Of a stretch of DNA of 50,553 bases, positions 1-7,659 are shown one piece after another. Position numbers and translations under genes: made by a program. The DNA lies in contig CABZGO010000009.1 in assembly GCA_902525355.1 (NCBI GenBank), positions 1-50,553 of the forward strand. The letters run 5' to 3'. The stretch comes from an uncultured Pelagibacteraceae bacterium. GTDB taxonomy: Bacteria > Pseudomonadota > Alphaproteobacteria > Pelagibacterales > Pelagibacteraceae. Every line of letters starts with the position of its first letter. Within the stretch, counting starts at the first letter, position 1. The notes beneath the pieces are model-generated. The model was given only the letters and a program-made list of their open reading frames with translations, had not been told where the DNA came from and searched no databases.

Positions 1-289
1 TATTCCAATAAACAGATATTTTACTATTTGATTTTATTTTAGAAAAAAAATTTATTTCGTCATCTTTAATTATTTCTAATCCAATATTTAATTTTTTTAA
101 ATCGGATTTAAAATTTTCTAGGGATTTACTTACCCACCATTTTTGAGCCTCTCTTTTATGATCGAAAATATTACTATTAAAAATAAATACTGCAGTAACA
201 ACATCATGTTGATTTGTAGCATAAGTGAGCGCATCATTATTTTGTATTCGAAAATCATCTCTTATCCAAACGAGTGCTGTATTAGCCAT
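1..289 (-). CDS. phr: Deoxyribodipyrimidine photolyase, N-terminal part (runs off the window)
   Basis: Only the first 96 or so residues are in the window; the 3' end lies beyond position 1. The protein opens with MANTALVWIRDDFRIQNNDA, the typical start of the photolyase/cryptochrome alpha/beta domain (LVWFRxDLRxxDNxAL). The family's conserved antenna-domain AQKWW..SL stretch follows at about residues 49-56. Photolyases split UV-induced pyrimidine dimers with light energy using FAD, which fits a surface-ocean organism. The FAD-binding half is not visible, so CPD photolyase and another cryptochrome/photolyase-family member cannot be told apart. The ATG overlaps the stop of the upstream ammonia-lyase gene by 8 bases, so the two are probably co-transcribed. 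Confidence 0.8.
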   Translation of the reverse strand, partial: MANTALVWIRDDFRIQNNDALTYATNQHDVVTAVFIFNSNIFDHKREAQKWWVSKSLENFKSDLKKLNIGLEIIKDDEINFFSKIKSNSKISVYWN

Positions 290-1427
290 TTGATAACTGT
301 TCTGATCCTTTAGACAGTAGTTCGTTATAAAGTTTTAAATCTGTATCACCTTCACATCCAATTAATAAAACGTTCGAATTCATATCTAATTCAAGATCCT
401 TTTTAATTTGTTTATTATTACAACTAACATTTATACTTATTAGAGCAGGTGCTGAACATTCTCCTGCAACAATGTTATCATCACCAAAGTATCCCTTGGC
501 TAACATCGCAACTGATAATGGTATGTCGGCATCTGGAATACTCAGACAATTATTTACTGAGTTTTTCAGAATTTGCCATGGGACTAATGATACATCTCCA
601 CATGACATTCCCCCCATAATGCTCTCTTTTTCTATTTCAACTCTAGTAAGTTCACTGGCATTAATACTTTCCATGACACAGTTTGCATTTTTTGGTTCAA
701 TAATAATAATTTTTGGAATTCTTTTAAAATATCTGGCAACTCCTGCAATTACACCAGAAGCCATGCCTCCAACACCTGCTTGTAGAAATATATGGGTAAT
801 ATAATGATCGGTTTGTTTGGAGATTTCTTCTATCATCACTGAATATCCAGCCATGGTTAGCTTTGGAACCATTTGATAATCTTCCCAAGCAACATCTTGT
901 ACAATTTCCCATCCATTTTCCTTAGATTGTTTTATGCATTCATTTAAAGAATTTTCATAATTTCCTTTTACTTTTGTTACTTCTGCTCCAAGTTTTCGCA
1001 TCTCATCGGCTCTTGTTTCACTTACAAATTCACTTATGAAAATTTTACATGCAATACCGAGTCTTTTTGCACCCCAGGCAACTGATTTTCCATGATTTCC
1101 TGCCGTTGCTGTAGCAACAACTACATCTTTTCTTCCAGCTGAAACCTCTGCTACCGCATAAGCTCCTCCAAGTGCTTTAAAAGATTTTAGTCCAAACCTT
1201 TTGGACTCATCTTTGTAAAAGATATTTTTAAGATTAAGGTCTTTTGAAAGTTTATTTAACTTGAGTAGGGGAGTGGGTTCGTAATTTTCCCAACGAGATA
1301 TAGTATTTAATGCCTTATCAATAGTTTCCTTATTTAATACACTTAAAATTTTTTCTCTACTGAATGAATAATTTTTATTTTTAATAAACGATGAAAATTT
1401 ATTAATATGACTATAATCTATAGACAT
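282..1427 (-). CDS. Diaminopropionate ammonia-lyase-like PLP enzyme
   Basis: A 381-aa fold-type II PLP enzyme. The PLP lysine is K84 in SFKALGG. Asp141 (RADEMRKLGAE) and Asp178 (QDVAWEDY) match the catalytic aspartates I know from E. coli diaminopropionate ammonia-lyase, and a glycine-rich phosphate loop GVGGMASG follows. The N-terminal YEPTPLLKL and YKDE..RFGL are also typical of this family. The reference enzyme turns 2,3-diaminopropionate into pyruvate plus two ammonia. The gene begins 3 bases after the stop of the GmaS-like gene, so it is very likely in the methylamine operon. Its real substrate may therefore be an N-methylated diamino acid or another beta-substituted alanine. Threonine/serine dehydratase is less likely given the family-specific motifs. 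Confidence 0.8.
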   Translation of the reverse strand: MSIDYSHINKFSSFIKNKNYSFSREKILSVLNKETIDKALNTISRWENYEPTPLLKLNKLSKDLNLKNIFYKDESKRFGLKSFKALGGAYAVAEVSAGRKDVVVATATAGNHGKSVAWGAKRLGIACKIFISEFVSETRADEMRKLGAEVTKVKGNYENSLNECIKQSKENGWEIVQDVAWEDYQMVPKLTMAGYSVMIEEISKQTDHYITHIFLQAGVGGMASGVIAGVARYFKRIPKIIIIEPKNANCVMESINASELTRVEIEKESIMGGMSCGDVSLVPWQILKNSVNNCLSIPDADIPLSVAMLAKGYFGDDNIVAGECSAPALISINVSCNNKQIKKDLELDMNSNVLLIGCEGDTDLKLYNELLSKGSEQLSNG

Positions 1428-1430
1428 ATT

Positions 1431-2756
1431 TTAACAGTCCAAAGTATTAGATCTTTCCCACTTTGTAATAGGTTTTAATTTATCAAATTTTTCTTTTGAC
1501 TTGAAATTTTCAATTTCTAATTTTTTTAGTTTGATATAACTGTTTAAAACATTTTTTCCAAAAGCATTTTTCAGAACTGTATTAAAATTTAACAATTCTA
1601 GGGAATCTTCTAAGGTATTTGGTAATTTTTGTAGGTTAGGATATTTTTGGTGATCAGTATACATATTACAGAATAATGGTTTTCCAGGATTAATTTTTTT
1701 TCTAATCCCATTTATACCTGCTGCTAAAACTCCTGCTTGTAGTAAATATGGATTCGCTGATCCATCCATTAATCTTAGCTCAAATCTTCCTGGATCTGGA
1801 ACTCTAATCATATGTGTTCGATTATTTCCTGTGAAAGAAATACTACTTGGCGACCATGTTGCTCCAGATTTAGTTGGTGGCGCATTTATTCTTCTATAAC
1901 TATTTAAAGTTGGATTAAAGAATGCTGATAATGAACCTGCATTTTTAATTACACCACCTAAAAAATTGTATGCTAATTTACTTAGTCCAAGATTGTCATT
2001 TTTATCTAAAAATTTATTTTTTTTCTTATCCCAAACGGAAATATGCGCATGACATCCATTACCAGTCAGTTGTTCAAATGGTTTTGGCATAAATGTTGCT
2101 CGTAACCCATGCTTTTCTGCTATGGACTTGACCATAAATTTAAAAAATGTATGTCTATCTGCTGTGGTTAAGCAGTCAGTATAATCCCAATTCATTTCAA
2201 ACTGGCCATTAGCATCTTCATGATCATTTTGATATGGGTTCCATCCCATTGTAATCATACAATCACATATTTCCTTTATTAAATCATATTGTCTCATTAA
2301 AGCTGATTGGTCATAGCAAGGTTTAGATTGAGTATCTCTAGGGTCTGCAATAGAACTACCATCAGGTGATATTAGAAAATATTCACACTCTACACCCGAT
2401 TTCATGATGTAACCTTCATTTGATAGTAATTTTATTTGCTTTTTTAACATCACTCTTGGCGATGCCTCAACAGGTTTACCATTCATCCACAGGTCTGAAG
2501 CAAGCCAACCTACTTCTTTATTCCAAGGTAATTGAATTAAACTATTTGGATCTGGTACAGCGAACATATCAGAATCTGCTGGTGACATATCAAGCCAAGC
2601 TGCAAATCCAGCAAATCCTGCACCATTTTTTTGCATCTCTTTTATAGCTTGTGCAGGTACTAATTTAGATCTTAATACACCAAACAAATCAACAAAACTT
2701 ATTAAAAAATATTTAATTTTTTTTGATTTAGCAATATTAGACAAATTTTTGGGCAT
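1431..2756 (-). CDS. gmaS: Gamma-glutamylmethylamide synthetase (GlnT-type glutamine-synthetase homologue)
   Basis: A 441-aa protein of the GS catalytic fold. It is predicted to ligate methylamine to the gamma-carboxyl of glutamate using ATP. The N-terminal KYFLISFVDLFGVLR block is what I recognise from GlnT/GmaS proteins of methylotrophs and roseobacters. Metal, ATP and glutamate residues are kept: E123/E125, E180, E187, H236, R289, R313, R318, E326 and R328. The two ammonium-site acids of enteric GS (Asp50, Glu327) appear replaced by A49 and W301, as expected for an enzyme using an amine rather than ammonia. It lies 39 bases downstream of the mgsC-like gene, in the gene order of known gmaS-mgs clusters. 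It has no adenylylation-type C-terminus, so it is unlikely to be the housekeeping glutamine synthetase. Confidence 0.8.
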   Translation of the reverse strand: MPKNLSNIAKSKKIKYFLISFVDLFGVLRSKLVPAQAIKEMQKNGAGFAGFAAWLDMSPADSDMFAVPDPNSLIQLPWNKEVGWLASDLWMNGKPVEASPRVMLKKQIKLLSNEGYIMKSGVECEYFLISPDGSSIADPRDTQSKPCYDQSALMRQYDLIKEICDCMITMGWNPYQNDHEDANGQFEMNWDYTDCLTTADRHTFFKFMVKSIAEKHGLRATFMPKPFEQLTGNGCHAHISVWDKKKNKFLDKNDNLGLSKLAYNFLGGVIKNAGSLSAFFNPTLNSYRRINAPPTKSGATWSPSSISFTGNNRTHMIRVPDPGRFELRLMDGSANPYLLQAGVLAAGINGIRKKINPGKPLFCNMYTDHQKYPNLQKLPNTLEDSLELLNFNTVLKNAFGKNVLNSYIKLKKLEIENFKSKEKFDKLKPITKWERSNTLDC

Positions 2757-2795
2757 TAATAAATATACTACGAATTATTTATTAACTATCAATAA

Positions 2796-4115
2796 CTATT
2801 TCTTTTTTATACCTGGTATCCAGTTAGTTCCTGCCAAAGGAACTCTGGCCATTGCTGCAGCTTCAACAGTTAATGCGCATAAGTCTTCTGGTTCTAAGTT
2901 ATGAAGACTGTTTTTTCCACACGCTCTTGCAATAGTTTGTGCTTCTAAAGACATGACTTTTAAATAATTTGATAATTTTCTACCCGCTTTTTTTGGATCT
3001 AATCTTTTCATTAGCTCTGGTTTCTGAGTTGAAATTCCCGCAGGATCATTTCCCTCATGCCAGTCGTCGTATGCTCCAGCTTTAGTTCCAAGTTTTTCAT
3101 ATTCTTTTTCCCATTTTGGATCATTATCACCAATTGCAATCATGGCTGCACTCCCAATTGATACTGCATCAGCTCCTAACGCAAGAGCTTTAGCTACATC
3201 TGCACCATTTCTAATTCCACCGGATATTATAAGTTGAACTTCTCTATGAGAATTCAAATCTTGCAAAGCATCTACAGCAGGTCTTATGCAGGCTAAAGTT
3301 GGTTGACCTACATTTTCAATAAATACTTCTTGTGTTGCTGCAGTTCCACCTTGCATACCATCTAAGACAACAACATCTGCTCCAGCTTTTACAGCTAATG
3401 CTGTATCATAATAAGGTCTTGCACCAGCAATTTTAATAAAAATAGGAACTTTCCATTTAGTAATTTCTCTTAATTCTAAAATTTTTATTTTTAAATCGTC
3501 TGGTCCAGTCCAATCTGGGTGTCGACAAGCAGATCTTTGATCAATACCTTTTGGTAAAGTTCTCATTTCTGCAACACGATCATCTATTTTTTGTCCTAGC
3601 AACATTCCTCCTCCACCAGGTTTTGCACCTTGTCCAATTACCACTTCAATTGCATCTGCTTTTCTTAAATCTTTTGGGTTCATCCCATATCTTGATGGTA
3701 AAAGTTGATAAACTAAATTTTTAGATTGTCCTCTTTCCTCTGGTGTCATTCCTCCATCACCTGTTGTGGTAGATGTCCCAGCTGCACTTGCTCCTCTTCC
3801 TAATGCCTCTTTAGCTGGACCAGATAATGCTCCAAAACTCATACCCGCAATTGTAATTGGAATATTAAGCTCTAGCGGTTTTTTTGCATATTTTGTGCCC
3901 AAAGTCACATTTGTAGTACATTTTTCTCTATATCCTTCTAACGGATATCTAGACATTGATGCACCTAAAAATAATAAATCATCAAAATGTGGAAGCTTTC
4001 TTTTAGAACCACCACCTCTAATATCATAAATTCCAGTCTCAGCTGCTCTTCTTATCTCAGAGTTAGTATATTCATCAAAGGTCCAGGATTGACGAGGGAG
4101 TGTTTTATTTTTCAT
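2796..4115 (-). CDS. mgsC: N-methylglutamate synthase FMN subunit (GltS-like domain), lacking Fe-S cysteines
   Basis: A 439-aa homologue of the FMN-binding synthase domain of glutamate synthase. It carries the typical GMSFGALS, TGDGGM, IGQGAKPGGGG and GADAVSIGSAAMIA blocks. In N-methylglutamate synthase this subunit reduces an iminium-type intermediate to form N-methylglutamate from glutamate and methylamine. The stretch that carries the three [3Fe-4S] cysteines in glutamate synthase reads YDDWHEGNDPAG here, with Y349, W352 and D357 in the cysteine positions. The paralogue at 8076-9470 keeps all three. The gene follows mgsB by 2 bases and precedes gmaS, so the four genes form one operon. The Mgs assignment rests on this neighbourhood. 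Confidence 0.75.
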   Translation of the reverse strand: MKNKTLPRQSWTFDEYTNSEIRRAAETGIYDIRGGGSKRKLPHFDDLLFLGASMSRYPLEGYREKCTTNVTLGTKYAKKPLELNIPITIAGMSFGALSGPAKEALGRGASAAGTSTTTGDGGMTPEERGQSKNLVYQLLPSRYGMNPKDLRKADAIEVVIGQGAKPGGGGMLLGQKIDDRVAEMRTLPKGIDQRSACRHPDWTGPDDLKIKILELREITKWKVPIFIKIAGARPYYDTALAVKAGADVVVLDGMQGGTAATQEVFIENVGQPTLACIRPAVDALQDLNSHREVQLIISGGIRNGADVAKALALGADAVSIGSAAMIAIGDNDPKWEKEYEKLGTKAGAYDDWHEGNDPAGISTQKPELMKRLDPKKAGRKLSNYLKVMSLEAQTIARACGKNSLHNLEPEDLCALTVEAAAMARVPLAGTNWIPGIKKK

Positions 4116-4117
4116 AT

Positions 4118-4798
4118 TTAATAGTTAGATACATTATCTATGTTAAAATTGTAAAGTTTTCTTGCAGAACCATATCTTTTAAATTGTTCAGGCTTAATAT
4201 TTGATCCAGCCTTTTTCAAAAGCTCTTTTAATTTTATCTTATGTTTTTTACTCATTTTTTTTTCTTCACAATCAGCACCTAAAGATTTTACTTTTCCTTT
4301 TACATATATGTCCGTTTCATACAAGCTGTCACCTAATGCTTCTCCCGCATCACCACAAACAACTAGATTTCCAGATTGTGCCATAAACGCTGACATATGG
4401 CCAACAGATCCTTTTACTATTATATCGATACCTTTCATTGAAATTCCACATCTTGAACTTGCATCACCATCAATAATTAATGTTCCACCATGAGCAGTTG
4501 CCCCCGCAGATTGTGATGCATTTCCTTTTACATGAACTTTTCCAGACATCATATTTTCTGCAACTCCGGTTCCCACATTTCCATCAACTATAATATTTGC
4601 ATTTTGGTTCATACCCGCACAATAATATCCTACGTGACCTTTGATAGTTACATCAATATTTTCTGTAAGACCTGCGCAGATCGCATGATTACCTTCAGGG
4701 TTTGATATTGTAAAATCTCTTTTATTTTTTTTTCGATCAATATTTTGAAGCTTTTCATTAACCGATCTTAATTTTAATTTTTTTAAATCAAGTATCAT
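4118..4798 (-). CDS. mgsB: N-methylglutamate synthase GXGXG-domain subunit (GlxC-like)
   Basis: A 226-aa protein that is almost entirely the right-handed beta-helix GXGXG domain found at the C-terminus of glutamate synthase. Repeated units such as GHVGYYCAGM, GNVGTGVAENMM, GDASSRCGI and GDAGEALGDS are visible. The domain is structural and separates or bridges the amidotransferase and FMN sites. I chose the ATG at 4798: it overlaps the mgsA stop as TAATG and has a GGGG ribosome-binding site just upstream, better than the TTG twelve bases further out. It lies between the amidotransferase and FMN subunits, so the three genes rebuild a split glutamate-synthase-like enzyme. The paralogue at 9470-10324 is about 58 residues longer, mostly at the N-terminus. 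Confidence 0.75.
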   Translation of the reverse strand: MILDLKKLKLRSVNEKLQNIDRKKNKRDFTISNPEGNHAICAGLTENIDVTIKGHVGYYCAGMNQNANIIVDGNVGTGVAENMMSGKVHVKGNASQSAGATAHGGTLIIDGDASSRCGISMKGIDIIVKGSVGHMSAFMAQSGNLVVCGDAGEALGDSLYETDIYVKGKVKSLGADCEEKKMSKKHKIKLKELLKKAGSNIKPEQFKRYGSARKLYNFNIDNVSNY

Positions 4799-5676
4799 TA
4801 TTTTCCCCAAGAATAAACGATACCTGGTTCAGGTTCAAAAATTTTTGCATAATGTACATCAGGTAAATGGGCCATTGCTTGAAACTCTGATGAAATCGCC
4901 ACATAGTCCTTAGTTTCAGCAATAACAGCAGGCTTACATGCTATCTCATCTCTTAGAACTGCAAAACCACTATGTGTTCCTGCAATAAAAGTATAAAACC
5001 CATCAAGATCCTTTAAGCCTTTATTTAATGTTTTTTTCAAATTTCTTTTTTTCAAACTATTTGAAATATAACCAGCAGCTACTTCCGTATCATTATCAGA
5101 ACTAAATTTCGATCCACTCTTTTTTAATTTTCTTCTTAAATTATTATGATTTGACAAGGAACCATTATGTACTAAGCATTCGTCTTCACCTGTAGAGTAA
5201 GGGTGTGATCCGTCAGTTGTAATTGCACTTTCTGTAGCCATCCTTGTATGGCCAATAGCATGAGTTCCTGAGAAATTATCTAGATTAAATTTTTTTACAA
5301 CATTACTTGGTTTTCCAACTTGTTTAAAAATTTCAATCGATTTTCCATAACCAACTAGTGATATTGTCGAAAAATCCTCTAAAATAGGGAGAATTTTATT
5401 TGGTTTTTCAGTAGATTTTAAAATTACATGGTCGGAATTCTTTTCTATAGTTGTAAATTTTACTTTCTTTTTAATTTCCTTTTTGAATTTTTCAAAACTC
5501 ATTTCATTTAAACAAACAGAATATTTATAAATTTTATTTTTATCACTGTTATAAATTGCAAAACCTGCACTGTCAGGACCCCTAGACTCCATACTGACTA
5601 ACATTTTAGAAAGCATCCCTCCTAAGGATTTTTCAAATTTTTTAGATTTTAGATAAATTCCAACGATGCCACACAT
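4798..5676 (-). CDS. mgsA: N-methylglutamate synthase amidotransferase subunit (class II GATase, GlxB-like)
   Basis: A 292-aa Ntn-type class II glutamine amidotransferase. The nucleophile Cys2 follows Met1 (MCGIVGIYL). The conserved GHTRMATES, HPYS, HNGSLSN and SDNDTEVA blocks line the glutamine/glutamate pocket. An insertion at about residues 65-125 (KIEKN..SIEIF) is shared with the paralogue at 10312-11253 and absent from simple GATases. With mgsB and mgsC it should form a three-subunit enzyme that handles the gamma-glutamyl group. It starts 9 bases after the stop of a 50-aa membrane protein, so that small gene may belong to the same transcript. In SAR11 annotations such genes are often called glxB. 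Confidence 0.75.
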   Translation of the reverse strand: MCGIVGIYLKSKKFEKSLGGMLSKMLVSMESRGPDSAGFAIYNSDKNKIYKYSVCLNEMSFEKFKKEIKKKVKFTTIEKNSDHVILKSTEKPNKILPILEDFSTISLVGYGKSIEIFKQVGKPSNVVKKFNLDNFSGTHAIGHTRMATESAITTDGSHPYSTGEDECLVHNGSLSNHNNLRRKLKKSGSKFSSDNDTEVAAGYISNSLKKRNLKKTLNKGLKDLDGFYTFIAGTHSGFAVLRDEIACKPAVIAETKDYVAISSEFQAMAHLPDVHYAKIFEPEPGIVYSWGK

Positions 5677-5685
5677 AAATTAGTT

Positions 5686-5838
5686 TTAAATTAGTGATAA
5701 TAATTGGTCTTTATAGTAAAGCACATTAATTATAACAATAATAATGATTGCGGCATAGACACCATATTTAGATTTAGGCCATGTTAATCTTGCCATTTTA
5801 CTTGGTGTTTTGTTAAGATTTTTTTTTTCTTCGTCCAT
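5686..5838 (-). CDS. Small single-span membrane protein (50 aa), unknown
   Basis: A 50-aa reading frame from ATG 5838 to TAA 5686. It has a charged, lysine-rich N-terminus (MDEEKKNLNKTPSKMARLTW) and then one hydrophobic segment at about residues 26-42 (GVYAAIIIVIINVLYY). The hydrophilic-then-hydrophobic layout suggests a real tail-anchored or N-in membrane peptide rather than chance. It lies between the Amt pair and mgsA, ends 9 bases before the mgsA start, and begins 8 bases after a strong hairpin. No clear ribosome-binding site is visible, which lowers confidence. No family recognised. Confidence 0.5.
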   Translation of the reverse strand: MDEEKKNLNKTPSKMARLTWPKSKYGVYAAIIIIVIINVLYYKDQLLSLI

Positions 5839-5846
5839 ACTTTGTA

Positions 5847-5874
5847 AAGGGCGCATCTAAATTTATGCGCCCTT
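5847..5874. terminator. GC-rich hairpin between the amt pair and the small-protein/mgs genes
   Basis: A perfect 10-bp stem (AAGGGCGCAT / ATGCGCCCTT) with an 8-base loop, unusually GC-rich for this window. On the plus strand it is followed by ATTTTTTTT, a textbook Rho-independent terminator, but no plus-strand gene lies upstream. On the minus strand it follows the 75-aa gene and has only a short T tail, so it could end or attenuate the amt transcript and protect the mgs operon from read-through. Confidence 0.55.
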
Positions 5875-5885
5875 ATTTTTTTTAT

Positions 5886-6113
5886 TTATCCATCGGTAAT
5901 ATTACTCTTCCATGCATTTGAACTTGGTCTTCTTCTTGCAAGCTTAGAAAGTTTATCACTTTCTTGTTTTGAGCTTACAACTGTCCAACCTATCCAAATA
6001 ACAGCAAGTATAAGAACTAATATACCTTCTGATCCTACTCCTGGATAAATAGCACCCGCCACATCCTCTGCAGGTTTATTTAAGTGATCTATCCAATTAG
6101 ATACTGTAGCCAT
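5886..6113 (-). CDS. Small membrane protein (75 aa) downstream of amt
   Basis: A 75-aa protein with one clear membrane segment at about residues 29-46 (EGILVLILAVIWIGWTVV), a soluble N-terminus and a basic C-terminal tail (KLARRRPSSNAWKS). It follows amt by 11 bases and has a strong ribosome-binding site (AAAGGAGG, 6 bases before ATG), so it is very likely translated and co-expressed with the transporter. No family recognised. Proximity suggests an accessory or regulatory partner of Amt, but that is inference. Confidence 0.75.
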   Translation of the reverse strand: MATVSNWIDHLNKPAEDVAGAIYPGVGSEGILVLILAVIWIGWTVVSSKQESDKLSKLARRRPSSNAWKSNITDG

Positions 6114-6124
6114 ATTATCCTCCT

Positions 6125-7525
6125 TTAACTACTAGAAGAAGCAACAGTGCGTTCGTCTTCTTTTGCTTCCTCCATTATTTGGTAGTCCAAACCAGCCAAC
6201 TCAACTTCCCTCGGGATTCTGAGTTTGCCAATACCATTTAACACTCTAGCTATAATGTAGCCTGGGATCATTCCAAGGACAAAGAACATGATTATTGCAC
6301 CTATGAACATTCCTAAAGGATTTATTGCAGCGTATGTAGTTCCATCCCACATAGCACCAACACTGTATCCTGAAGAAGGGTATCCATTTAATACAAAACC
6401 GCATATCACAAGTCCTGCAAACCCAGCGTAACCATGAACTGCTACTGCTCCAACTGCATCATCAATTTTGAACCTTCGTTCTACCCAGTAATGCATTTTG
6501 TAAGCTATAACAACACCAATCATTCCAATTATCAAAGATTGTATAGGATGATAAAGGTCATTTCCTGCAGACGCACAAATTATACCAGCTAAACCACTTG
6601 AGTAAGTCCAGAAAGGATCACCTTTGGAAACAACATAACCTGCTAACAATCCTCCTGAGAGAGACATTAAAAAGTTCATTGTTATTCCGCTAAGCGTGGT
6701 TGGCGTTACATAAATTGTGGTTGCGGTAAAGTAGGTTACACCTTCCATGCCATACTCAGGTCCAAGATCGTAAATTGGAATATTACAAGCAGCATAAAAT
6801 CCCCAAAAACCTGTATAAATTAAGAATAATCCAATAGTTACAAGCCAAGGATTTCTAGGTCCTATATTTCTAGGTTCACCGCTTGATGAAAATTTTCCAA
6901 TTCTTGGTCCTAAAACAGCAAGTACCCCTAAAGCAAATCCACCAGCAACTGCGTGAATTACACCTGAGGCATAAGCATCATGGTAACCGAGTATCTTCAA
7001 CATCCATCCGTCAAAGTGCCATCCCCACGCAGCATCAATACTCCAAAATACTGATCCAATTGCAATTGCAAGAATTCCAAAAGCAAAAGTAGTAATCCTT
7101 TCAATTACAGCACCAGATACAATGGATGCAGCTGTCCATGAGAATAGTAAAAATGCAGCCCAAAATACTCCACTAATATGATCTCCCAAGTTAACCGCCA
7201 TCAACTCACTGTTTGGCAAATACCACTTAGAACTAAAAGCTGAGTCATCTGTAATTAACGCTGCGCTTTCATTCATTATTGATGGTGCAAGACCTGGCCC
7301 AGTTGGAAATGCCCAATAAATCCACCAACCAAATAAAAACCAAGTTACTGTTACTAAAGGAATCAGCATCGTGTTTTTCATTAATGTGTGTTGATGATGT
7401 TTGTATCGGGAAGCTCCAACTTCATACATACAGAAACCTACGTGTATAAGAAACATAAGTACTACTGTTATCCAATAGTAAAATTCTGTAAATATGGTTG
7501 TCAATGCACCGAGTTCGTCAGTCAT
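6125..7525 (-). CDS. amt: Ammonium/methylammonium transporter, Amt family
   Basis: A 466-aa polytopic membrane protein with about eleven hydrophobic spans, typical of Amt/MEP/Rh channels. Family marks include the central HAVAGGFALGVLAVLGPR block, carrying the first pore histidine, and DDAVGAVAVHGYAGFAGL, carrying the second pore histidine. It imports ammonium and, in many members, methylammonium. Placement between two amine-glutamylation sets suggests it either supplies methylamine or recovers ammonia released by them. The start at 7525 has a GGAGG ribosome-binding site. A 12-bp palindrome lies just upstream (7537-7548). No P-II (glnK) gene is next to it, which is unusual for amt loci. Confidence 0.92.
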   Translation of the reverse strand: MTDELGALTTIFTEFYYWITVVLMFLIHVGFCMYEVGASRYKHHQHTLMKNTMLIPLVTVTWFLFGWWIYWAFPTGPGLAPSIMNESAALITDDSAFSSKWYLPNSELMAVNLGDHISGVFWAAFLLFSWTAASIVSGAVIERITTFAFGILAIAIGSVFWSIDAAWGWHFDGWMLKILGYHDAYASGVIHAVAGGFALGVLAVLGPRIGKFSSSGEPRNIGPRNPWLVTIGLFLIYTGFWGFYAACNIPIYDLGPEYGMEGVTYFTATTIYVTPTTLSGITMNFLMSLSGGLLAGYVVSKGDPFWTYSSGLAGIICASAGNDLYHPIQSLIIGMIGVVIAYKMHYWVERRFKIDDAVGAVAVHGYAGFAGLVICGFVLNGYPSSGYSVGAMWDGTTYAAINPLGMFIGAIIMFFVLGMIPGYIIARVLNGIGKLRIPREVELAGLDYQIMEEAKEDERTVASSSS

Positions 7526-7536
7526 TTAACCTCCAA

Positions 7537-7548
7537 TTGTTTAAACAA
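7537..7548. repeat. 12-bp palindrome upstream of amt
   Basis: TTGTTTAAACAA is a perfect palindrome starting 12 bases before the amt start codon, directly upstream of the GGAGG ribosome-binding site. It could be an operator in the 134-base gap between the 137-aa gene and amt. In AT-rich DNA such palindromes also arise by chance, and nothing else recognisable is in the gap. Confidence 0.3.
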
Positions 7549-7659
7549 ATTATTTGAATATTATTATTTGGAGTTTTCGGATCAATCTTAAATATAACAA
7601 TTAAATCAAAGAAAATTTATTAAACTACAACTTCAGGTATATATGATTTGTTGGTGATT

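Noticed and set aside
4798..4810. An apparently equal 13-base overlap of amidotransferase and GXGXG genes in both sets, as a sign of duplication
   Set aside because: In set 1 the longer overlap depends on a TTG start at 4810. The ATG at 4798 with a GGGG ribosome-binding site is better, leaving a 1-base overlap, so the resemblance disappears.
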